Positions 47,801 to 59,800 of a DNA stretch of 64,000 nucleotides are shown here, piece after piece. The translations under genes were made by a program, and so were the position numbers. The number at the start of each line of letters is the position of its first letter. Positions within the stretch are counted from its first letter, which is position 1. The stretch is taken from assembly GCA_930367205.1 (NCBI GenBank), contig OV884009.1, positions 34,233,841 through 34,297,840 of the forward strand, given 5' to 3'. The DNA comes from Acanthosoma haemorrhoidale (taxonomy: Eukaryota; Arthropoda; Insecta; Hemiptera; Acanthosomatidae). Below the pieces are notes generated by a model. The model did no database searches. It saw nothing but the letters and a program-made list of their open reading frames with translations, and had not been told where the DNA came from.

Positions 47801-50800
47801 GACATCACCCATGAGTTTATGTAACTACTCTCCTAATCATCATGGTAACATATATTTTTTTATAACATTCTTTATAAGTACTTATTACACTAATATATGT
47901 ATAAGGAAAGACTAGAATAAAACTAACTTGAGAAATATTTAAACTTTAAATATATCCTAGTCTATATCTTAATATATAAATTTATTTATTTTGTTTTCAA
48001 CTGTGAGTTCATAGTTTGCCATGACTTTAGATTTGAAAGGATATATTTGTTGGATATTGGCTTAGGTTAATGAAAGAAACGATTTTGATGAAAATCTAAC
48101 ATCCTTCTTTCATTGTTTTAAGCGGATTCCCAACAAAGGAATCCATTGCAATAGTTTTGGTTTCATTTCATCTTTTTACATTCAGGACTACTTTGCTTGT
48201 ACTATTGCACAAGGGGTTAGAATTGTAAAAATTTGGGAAAATTGAAATTTATTGGTAAAAGTTTGTAAAATAACATTGTCTGAAATGTTTCATTATTTAA
48301 TGTCAGCATGCATATTTAAAAAGAGAACAGTATTCTTTAACAATGTTATTTGTAAAATTTTCTATCTACAAATATTGGAACAATTTGTCCCTTAACAACT
48401 TCTGTTCCCACAGTTATTTAAGTGATCAAGTTTTGTTTCCATACTGCCTAGTGCTCAACCAACTTCCTATGGAGCTGTAGGTAAGCCAATAATTATAACA
48501 ATGCGACTCCGTAAATTATAAAAAATTTTTTTTTTGAGTGACTGTCAAAATCATTACTGTAACTGGGAGAAGAATTGTCAGGATAGTTTTCTGATAAAGA
48601 AGCAAATTATGGACCCAACAAAGTCCCTATATCGTTTGGGAAGAAAAAAAATGGACAAATTCTTATTCCCCAATTCACCTGAGATCGCTGCAATTGAAAA
48701 AAATATTTTAGTTTTTAACAAGCTTTAAGTTTTTCTTGAGAGTTTTATAGTTGTATGTACCTTTTTTGTTTTCTTAAGTGGAATTTTCATATTTTTTGGA
48801 CACTTTTTAAAATTTTAAATGTAAAAGAGGACTCTACTGATTTATTTTTTTATTGTGAAAATGTTTAAAAAATGAAATAATTATTATTAATAATAACACT
48901 GGGTTTTGCAGTTCGAACCCTGCTCATTTCTGACAATACTCACCCCTGAACTAAATGTATGGTTTACCATGAGAAACAAGTGAGGCAATCCTTACTCCGT
49001 ATGTGGGATGAGAATTGTCACAAAGAAATTCATTTTTCATGGGAACAGAAAGAGTACTACTAAAAATTTGAAATTTACACAGATTAATACTACTAACCTT
49101 TATAATTATCACCTAAATGGGTGGGGTGTACTGGTCATCCAAATGATTTAGGTATTTTATCATAAAAATAAGGAATTTGATAATTCTCACCCCATTTGAC
49201 GGTAGTACAGAGTGAACCAAATATTTTTCTTTGTTAAATGACAATCATCTAATTGTTGGATATTAAATTGTAATGTAACGAAATGAAATGACAAAAAAGA
49301 GATATTGTTGCCTAAAATAAAACAAAGGTAAAAGCATAATAAATAAGCTTGTCTAGCTGACATAAAATACTTTGTCTTACATCATTCATTTAGTGCCATA
49401 CATGAGCTAAGCACAAATATGATGAATTAAACTAAACCAACAGCTTGGTGATGAATAAACATGAATATTTTAGCTAATATGAAGGAGCATAAAATAAAAT
49501 ATAGGTATTGATACTGGAAGAAAATTATAATGACTAAAAAAATACGTTGCATAATTTAGACTATGAATTATTAGTTTCAAGGGAGATAAGAAACTGGTAC
49601 CTAGTCTAGTTTTCAAGATTGGGAGTGATGCAGGAGAGTGTCCAATATTGATAGGTGTGTAGTCTGAATTTGAAAAGAATGGTAAAAGAAATCAGCTCTG
49701 TGGGAGGAGGGATACTGATTGGATGGAGTAGGATCTTATGTTACAAGGTTTAATAGCTGATTTGAATCGGAGAATGGGCCATAAGGGTAAGGTTTTTTAA
49801 AAGTAATAATGGTGCTACAGGAGAGGGATCTAAGGAAGTATTGACAATGAGTGGAAGGGTATAACCCTCCCAGCTTGGTGTAGAGTTGTGATGTGATATG
49901 TGACAGGGGATCTTCGGGAACCAAGCCTCTTTTCCTGAGAGTGACCACAATATGCCACATCATCGCAGTCAAAATGAGGGAAGACAAAAGATGTTGACTG
50001 CATCAGAGTGGGAGGAGATGAGGGGAAGGATTAACTAACTTGGGGGTGGAAATATATCAGAGACATATGGAATATGTGGTCTTTCTAGGGTTTGGTCTAA
50101 GGCCAAACCAAGGTTTTTTTTACTGATGTGAAGAAGTTAATAGGACAGGAATTGATTTTAAAGAGCAGAATATCATTTAGTGTTTTGAGGAAGAGACATG
50201 AGCCAATGACAATTGCCTTCGATTTCACTATGTTAAATTGAAGTTTGTGGAAAGATATTAAAGTTCTGATTTAGATCAGGTCTTCCTACAGGAAAGGATA
50301 TGTTGTCTTTAGACAGAAGCTGTTTCATTTCTTAATATACACACACTTGACACCGTCAATAACAATTCTAGGTGTCATTGGGATATTGGTGGGATAAGCA
50401 ATGTTGAACTGATCATTTGATTAATTGATGTAGGTTCAAAAAGCTGTGGATAAATGTAGGATCCTTGCACTATAATGGAAGGGGTTTCGTAAGGGATTGA
50501 TTTGGAACAAGGACTACTTGTTGATCGGTTGTTTTTCTATCACAGATTGAAGGTCTTGGGTAATTTTGGTAAGAACAGACAGGCAGAAAATCCAGGCCAG
50601 AGATTAGAGTATGTTTCTAGATATTTATAAATTTGGGATTGGAGATATGTGAGAGAAAAAGAATCACTCTTCAACCTCTCTTACTGAACAACTTATCCTA
50701 ATATACACACCTCATGGTCTCCTAGTGCATGAAACTTTAAGGCTGACATGATCACTTTTTATTTCAGATGTGATAACAACTGTTCATCCCCATGTACAAT

Positions 50801-53800
50801 TAACAACTGACACTTTTCTAAATTGCTAAATACCAACTGACTGATGATTAAGCAAGGCACAAATGTCTGAAACCCAGCCAAGTAGTCTAGATCCCAAAGT
50901 ACTGTCTAATAGCATGAACATATTTATTACAAATCTATAGTGGATCACAAAAAAAGTGGCGCACTAAGAAAAATTTGTTCTAAAAGTTATTAAAAAAGAA
51001 GCACATGATAAAAAGTTCATTCTTTAATAAAAAGAATATTCAAAAATAATTTTTGAAGGGAAGAGACTTGTTTTCTTTTCAATAAAGGGCTTTGTTTGCC
51101 TTATTTAATCCTTTATGTTATGAGGTAAACAAAAACTATAAGTTTTATTATCATTTATCTTCATTCCCTATTGTGATTTCTTGTGTAACTGAACTCTGAA
51201 AAATTTAGCAAAAGGTTTTTTAAAGTTTTTTCTTTAATTTTAATTTAAAATGGTTTTGACCGCTGAGCAAGTAGCCTAGCTAGTGTTGATGCTTTAGTGA
51301 AAGACGACCATTCAGATCGGCCACGAGTGACAGAGTCAAGAGATGACTGGTTTATTGAAATTGGTTTTCAACTGCTAGTGAAACTGCTCAACTTCTTCGT
51401 ACAACTTTGGGAGTAGCAATATGTGCAGAAACTGTTAAAATAAGACTTGCCGAAGTGAATTTGAATCCTCAGAGGACATGAAGGCAGACCAACATCAGGC
51501 CAATTGTTGACCAGAGAACATCGTAGAACTTCTTTGAAATTTGCTCGGGAACACCTTTTTGGACTGAAAACGAATGGAGCAACATGATATTATCAGATGA
51601 GTCACTTTCTTTATACATCAGATGGACAGAAGAGAGATCACCGAAGGCCTGATGAGCATTTTGCTGAGTGGAATGTCAATTGGAGAGTTCAATTCGGAGG
51701 TGACCCAGTGATCGTGTGAGGTGGAATTTCTTCAAAGGTGAACATGGAGCTACATGTGTTCCGCAGACCTTCACTTGTGCCAATTTGTACATGAGAGAAA
51801 TTGTCCAGGAGTACATGATCCCTTTTGCACCACTTATTATCGAAAATTTCATTTTCATGCAGGATAATGGGTGACCACACATGCAAGGTGTGTTTCGCAA
51901 TACCTCAATGATGTGGTTGTACAGACTTTGAGGTGGCCAGCTAGTAGCCCGGAATTAAATCTTACAGAGCACTTGTCAGATGAGCTTGGCAGAAATGTAA
52001 GGCGGTAGGGTAAACCCTCCTTTGACTTATACGAGTTATGAACTTCTTTAGAAGAGGTATCAAAGGATATGGAATCAAGAGGTTGCAGAAAACTTGATAA
52101 AAAGCATGTCTCAAAGACTTGAGGCTTTTATTAAAGCCAGAAGAGAAATTATTTGGTACTAAAACGTACTTTTTGTTATTAAACCGAAGAATGTGTTTTT
52201 TCATGATCAGAAATTTCTTTAAAATATTTATTTTTTTATATTTATTGGGATTTTCCTTTAAATTTATAGTCCCTGTCACTGAAAACATTTAATATTAAAT
52301 AAAAAAGAATTGAAATCTGAAATAATTTTATTAAGAAGCCAATATTTGATTTTTTTCTAAACGTGCCACTTTGTTTGTAGAGCAGTGTATATATAATATA
52401 ATGCTGCATAAAAAAGGCCTATTTTTATGTTCAAAGAAATAAAAAAAACAACTAAAAAACTATCTTTTTTCCTATAAAAATTTATTTGTGTTATTCCATT
52501 TTCTGGGTAATCAACTGTATTACAAATCTATTTAATACATATATAAAATATAGGTGTTTAATGACATAAGCAATGCTCAAAGTATTTTTTGTGTATTCTT
52601 AAAGTAAAGTTTATCCAAATTGATTGTGATGCATGAATAAATTGAAGGGACAGTTCACCAGAACACCACAGAAAATATTTGATAATGTCAATCTTTCAAT
52701 ATTTATGGCAATGACAACAACCACTAAAAACTTTCTCATCTCTCAATAAACTCAAGCAAAAGTTCATTCAAATCAGATTCAAACTACTCATTTAGATAAA
52801 AAAATTCATCCACTGGAAGTCTCGGTTCAGGAGGATGTTGATTTGGTTACACGCATTACTGAGAGGGAAAGGCAAGAGGTGAGGGTCAGTAAAGATAGGG
52901 CTAGTAAGCTTGGAAGTAGACAACTCAGGGAAAGAAGGCCCAGATGTTTTAGCCATTGTGACTATGATTAAAGTTTTACAAGTTAAATTCAAAATATTAA
53001 ACAAAGTGTTAGTAATAAGTTGTAAGTAATTATGTAAAATAAGTAAAATATTGTCGGTTGTTGTAATAAGTAAAATATCAAAAATATTTTTTTTTACTCT
53101 ATATTAATTATGCAACTGTGTTTTCAGAATTGAGCGGATGTATTTGTCGGGAAAAGGCTTAGGTTAGTGAAATTAAGATGTCAGATTTCCAATACAAGTC
53201 AATTCCCAACTGACATCCACTCAAAACATTAATTATGAGATGTAGCAAATAAAATAGCAATTTTTTTTGTTTTGTTTTTTTACCTGACCAAATTGATAAC
53301 ACTAAAATTCTTGCAATTATTAGTTTATCAATTTAAATGTATCTATTTAACTAATTAATGGCAATTTTTACAGAAAATCAGTATTTAGTTTATTTTAAAG
53401 TATCCTACAAATTACTAAATAAACAAAGTCCTTGGTAATATTTCCTCGCTGCCATATGCATATAAAATTATCCTTAATATCTGTGGTTATATATAAATGA
53501 ATGTATTTGATGATATAAATTGTCATTTGATGTACCTCTTATTATATTTCATAATTAAAAATATTATTATCAGTAATATATTAATATTTTTATAAATTTT
53601 CTACTGTTAATAAAAGTTAAAACAAAAAAATATTTTTCTGTTATTAGGGTTTGAAGAAAGTGAATCAAATCAAGAAAATCTGATGAATTCACAAACAGAA
53701 AAAAGAAAAACTAATTTTGAAATGAATAATAGTTTGTTTAATGATACCAAAAGAAGCAGTCACCACACTGATGATTCAGACTCATTTCCACATAATGACA

Positions 53801-56800
53801 TTGGCAACAACTATGAATATTCTGAAGATAAAAGTCTTTTGAGTTTAAAAACAAAATATAGTATTTTTGATGAAAAAGATGATAATTCCATAAGAACTAT
53901 TAATTCAAACAATAGTGACATTGAAACACACAAAAATAAAATTATTAATAATTCACTTGCTTATGAAGAATTTAGTACTAATAGTGATAGAAATCAGTTA
54001 CCAACCAAACAAAAACCAGTAGAAATTGAAAAAGATGAAGAATGGGGTTTGAAATTAGATGAATCAAGATTAATAAAGGAGTTTTCATACCACTACATTA
54101 CAGCCGACAAAGATGAAGAATGTTCACCAGTTCAAAATAATAGCACAGAAAATAGTTTAAAAGTTAGGTATAGAAAATCTAGTACCTCCCAAGACACATA
54201 CATCATTCAAGATAGCAAGCAAAGTTCTCAAATTATGCCATTATTACTATCTCAGAACATCAGAAACAAAGATTTGTCAAGGAAAATTGATAACAACATT
54301 TTACAAAACAAGAAAGAAAATAACTGCCAGAAAATAAGTAGTAAGAGCCCAAGAAAAGTAAGTAAAGGTGGCATCATAAATAAAGACAGTTCATTAAGAG
54401 GCTTCCGTAAAGAAACTTCTAAATCATTTTCAAAAGAAACAGTAAGTAAATCAATTAACTGTCTTGAAAATTTTGAAAAAAGACAAGTTCAGAGTGATTC
54501 AGAAGCCCTTCTTTATGACACATCAAGTGATGTAGAAGAAAAACCTATTTTTAACAGAGAACATTTAGAAAAATCCATAAGTTCAAGTGATGATGAACGT
54601 GATGAAGAAGTAGCGGCAGTTTTAGCCAATGAAAAAAACTTTATTTCACCTAACTTTGAATCTGTAAGTTCACAGCTGATTAACAGTCCATGTTTAGAAT
54701 GTGAAGAAAAATCTATTTACTGCTCTAAACATATCGCTGCTGGTGAATTGGGAATAACTTCAAAAAAACTTGAAACAAATACTTCCTATCAAATTTGTCA
54801 TGAAAAAAATTTGTCTACCTCAACTGATGTCAATTCAGATATGCAGGAAGAAAACTACATGCCAATGACTCCAAGAAAAAAGTCTTCTAAAAATGAAATT
54901 ATTCATTCGAGGAGTAATTCTGCTTCACACAGTTTAATAATGGAAAATTTACTAGGTGCTGCTGAAGAAAGCCCTTATGTAGAAATGACTCAAAATGGCC
55001 CATCTAATTCTTGTTTAATGTCCAATTCATTTCATGAAACCTGTCCTGGTATGGATAACCATTCTTACGTGACCAACTCTGAAAATCCACGATACTGTGA
55101 AATAGGGAAAAATAAAGATACACAATATGAATTTATTTATCATAATTCTATATCACAAGAGCCTGTTTACATGGAAGTTTCAACTTTAAAAGAGAAGAGG
55201 GATCTCAAGACTTCATTTCCTCTGATAAATGACAAAAATTCTGGTACGCTTGATTTTAATCAAAATAGTTCTAAAGAAAAAATTAGTAAAAATAGTATTG
55301 CTTCAAGACCCTCCTTACCTGACATATTAAACACTACAACCCCATCAATAAATCAAGGCTCTGGGGGATCGGATAGCTCAGATGCTGATGATGAAGCTTC
55401 TAAAGATTTAGATTCACTAGATGCTCCTAGGCACCCTCGTTTTAGTCTATCAGATACATTTAGACCAGCTTCTTATTATTTGGGTGGCAGTTTGGGAGAT
55501 AGAGCTATTATAACTATAAATTCAGAACATCCAGATTCATCAGACAGTGATCTAGTTTCACCGCCTCCTATTCCAACAAGCTCTCCACCTCTTGATGATT
55601 TAGATATCTCAATGGATTCAACAATAGCCAATAAAGATAACCTAAACCCTATTCAAATTAAAAATGAAAATTCAAATAACTGTGCTAATGAAATTTTCAA
55701 TGAATCAACCGTGAGGGACCTTAGATCATCTTATAAACTAAAACAAATTTTAAGAAATGCAAGTACTAATTTATATGAAGCAAGTTCAGAGGAATCAGTT
55801 GATTATGAAAAAAAAGAGCAAAGATTGAAAAGGCGCCCCTTGTCAGCTGATATTTTAAATAGTTTACAAGACTTCAATTTTATTATGTCTTCTCCTGTTG
55901 TAGATGTAGATGATTCTGATAATATAAAACTTAAAGATATTTATATTGAAGAAAATGAAAGTGTTGGGTCAAGTAATTTTTTTAATGAAAAACTTTACAA
56001 ACATAAAAATAGAAAATATAATAACTTTTTTTCTGTAAATAGTGATGAAAATAATACTGAAGTTTTTGACTGTGACAGTTTGAATGAGTTTAGATATAAA
56101 GATAATAGAATAAATCAATCAGAATATATTTATGGCATTAACTTTTCTGAATCATTACTAAAAAACGATGAGAATAAGATTAGTTCAATGAATCAATATG
56201 AAAATTTAAGAGATCCTGCGTGTGAAGTAAATGATTGTAAAATACTTTTTGAAAAAGATCGGATAGAAGATACAGTATTGAGTAAAGATAAATCTACAAA
56301 TTTTAATATAGTTAATGCATTTACTGATAATACTGCTGAACATCAAAATAATGCTCCTTATTATTACTCAGATTTATTAAAAATTGATACAAAAAATATC
56401 CAAGAGTATGAGAAAAACAAATGGGAAGAGACAACAATGAGTGATATGAATGAAAATATTTCATCTTCTTTTTCCAATGAAAAAACTGTTTGTTACCATT
56501 CATATAATGACTTTGGTTCACTGAACAACAAAGCTTCAACAAATGACATTTATAAAGATGTGTATTGTTCTCCAGATATTAGTAACATTGAAAATTCGGA
56601 TAAAGAGGATACGAAGAAATTCCGTTCACAGACTCCCGAGTACTTTGAAAGTAATTACAGTGCAAATCATAACTTAAAAAATTGTTCTCAACAAGAGAGT
56701 AAAGAGCTTAGTGAGCTACCGGGGCCTCATAGATCTAGATCTTTGGAAGGACTTTTAGATGACCATACTGGTACCTCTAGAAAATCTGAAACAAAAATTT

Positions 56801-59800
56801 TTCAAAAAAATTCAATTGTCAGACTTTTAAAAACTCAATCACAAAAGACTTGTTTTAGAAATAAATTACATTCTGAAAATTGCTCTAAGTTACGATGTCA
56901 ATCTTTTACTAATCCAGATATATGGGAAGAGGATTCTTTATGGAGGGAAAGTTTGAGAAAAGTTAGCATTAGGCATACGCGCTCATTAGAAGATTTAGAC
57001 AGGAAAGATGTTCCTCAAAGTGGTGAACTTTCTTCTCATAATAATTCTGAAGAAACATATGAAAATGTTGGTTCTGGTATTCTTGATAATAATAGTTATA
57101 CTTGTGCCAAAGAAAATTCTACTATTACAAATATAGATTTGTTGAAAAATAATTCAAAACCTAAAAATGATGTATTTCATGGTAACTTAAAAAATAATGA
57201 AATAAAAAGAAAAAATGCAGCAGGAGCTATTCATGTTAATAATGGATCTGAATTGATGAAAACTAGAGAAGGCACAGATGGAACAAACAGCTCTTTCGAA
57301 ATTGATAGGGAAAAACTAAGGCAATGGGATCTAATGTCAAGTGCTCCTGCGATGTTAAGTTCAAATAGAGCAATGATAAAACCAATAACTGAAAGAAACA
57401 CAAACTTTCCATCTTCTTCGTTATCAGGTTAGATATTCTTGCATTTATTTGGTGTGAGGTGAATTTCTACAGCTTAAACTTATAATATAAGAACTGTGTT
57501 CTAGATTACTATGGTGTCGGTTACTAATTGATTTACTTCTCACATATAATTAAAATAATACTTATAACATGTGTCTTATTTCCTTATATACTTTTCAATA
57601 TAAACTAATAGAGGTAGATTCTCATTGAAAATACTAGCATTATGTTATTTCTTGGTTACATGGATTTAAATAAAAATCACATTAATATGAAACAATTTAT
57701 TAATAAAAAAATTTTTTAAAGTTATTTTACTAGGAAGTGATTTTCTGTAATAATATTATTCAAATATCTTCAAGCTTTTAAAATAATTTTTGGGAGGCTT
57801 GAAGAGGTTTGAACATTAAATATACTAATTATTACTTAAAACCTCCCAAAATGTTTGTTTTTGATTAATTTTTTGAAAATTAAGTAGTGCATATAAAAGG
57901 TTTACATGAAATATTACAAAGGAAATTTAGTATGAATCATTGAGTAGAATGCCTAAGTACATAACTGACAATAACTTAGTAATATTAGCTATAGGGTTAT
58001 GCCAGAGGATTTTTATTTAAAAAAATTCCTACAAATAGTTCATACATGAATAGTTGTTTTAAATGAACACTTGTTTTATGAGCGCTAGGGCTGGATGTTG
58101 TATGTAAGTGCTCACACCCCACTGGTACTAGATCTACTGGTAGTAGATAAATCTACTAATTTTTATAGGCATTAACAATAAATAGGAAGACAAAGTAATA
58201 AGGAGATAGTGTAGGGGTAGATCAAAGTAAAGGCCAACATTAGAGTTTATTATACGTTGTTTTTTGAAGGGGATTCCTTTGGTTCCTATTTTTGTAGTGT
58301 AAAATTTTATTACTCCATGGGCATGGATATTGCTCATTGCTGATCATAATGACAGTATTCAGATCAGTGGTTTCAATACTATTTAAAAAATTTCCTAGCT
58401 CTGTCACTTTTAATACATGACAACTGATAAACATTAGTTTATAAGGGGTATAGTATAGTACACTAAGCGTGGTAGGAGGGTAAAGAGAACTAAGCGGGTG
58501 CTGTGGGTTCAATTCAAGGGGGGATTATTACCCAGCAAAATCACCCCTCCTTGCCATGGGAACCAGTAGGTAGCCAACCAATCCATTTTTAAAAAATTAT
58601 ATAAAATTAAAACATCAAAAAATTCTCTCAATTAAATTATGAACTCTAGTTTTATTTAATTGTCATTATAGATACGAGTGTTTTACTGTGGATTACATAT
58701 TTTAAATACCTAAAAATGCTGGAATAAGATTTATGAAGAGCATGACCTTACTTTTGATTGGGTTGATTTTGAGTCCTTTTATTTTTAGTGCATCATTTCA
58801 TTCTTCTACAGAGACCTGAAGCTACTCAGGGGAATTGGCAACTAGATGATATCGTCATCTGCTTATATGAAACATTGGACCACTACAGTCAACAGATTCC
58901 AGCTCCTAACAGTCCTGGTATTTAGGAGCTATTCTCCTCTTGCACACCTTACAAACTTCATTCATCACTATATCAAAGAAAGGGGCTCGCTGTCTCACTC
59001 CTTCAGAATGGAAAGGCCTGCAGCTTTGAATTATTTAGGCATTTGATATCTTTTAAGTATTGGTAGGCCAGCTTATTAAATTTCAGGTAATTCATTTCTT
59101 CTGAAGGGCTATCCATATCTCCAAATGAGGTTTTGAGCTGTTCTAAGGTCGAGAAAGCCTAGGAATATATCATGGCCTAGATCCTTAACTTTCTCAACCA
59201 CCATTCTAAGGGAGAAAATGTAGTTCTGTGTTTGTCTACCTGGCCTAAAAGTTGGATGTTCCCCTTCCAAATCCTCCCAAACAAAAGTGAATTCGTTGCT
59301 CCAGGATCCTACTGTACACCTTGTAGAAGAGTAATAAGAGGCAGGTAGGTCAATAATAAGCAGGTATACACCAAGTATTTAGGAAGAGACGCTTTAGTAC
59401 TTTAAACAGTTCCTCACCTCAAAACCTAATAAACTATGGAGTGATTTCTCTATACCAGCCACTTTGCCATTTTATCCACCTACTGCTGCTTCTATCTCTC
59501 AGATGGCTTCATCCATACCAAAAGGCTGCTCATTCCATGTCTTTTAGCAGGGTTTTCTACCTATTTTACCTCTGATCTTATATAGATTCCTTCATGCAGA
59601 ACTTCTTCTTTCTGGAAATGCTTCTTCCACATATCCGATATCACTTTTGTCAGTCACCAGTTATTGAGCATTGTCTCAGCCTATTGACATCATAGTCTGC
59701 ATTTACTTACATATGCCCTGTCCTTGCAGGATCAAATGTCTGTTTAGCCATTGTAGCAGGTATAAACAAAAGGGGTCGTTACACGGAAGTTTTGGACTGG

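Larger units (their letters stand above)
47845..53647 (+). other. 5.8-kb intron
   Basis: Contains a LINE remnant (49600-50600), the Tc1-like transposon (50940-52387) and copies of the 45-bp intronic motif at 48031 and 53131. The minus-strand frame 51962-52288 lies across the transposon end and is not a gene. Confidence 0.8.

Noticed and set aside
51962..52288. 108-codon minus-strand frame in the large intron
   Set aside because: Spans the transposase end and terminal region of the Tc1-like element in antisense.
58440..58560. Possible tRNA-like element with GGGTTCAATTC
   Set aside because: No A box or stems that pair convincingly; too weak to call.
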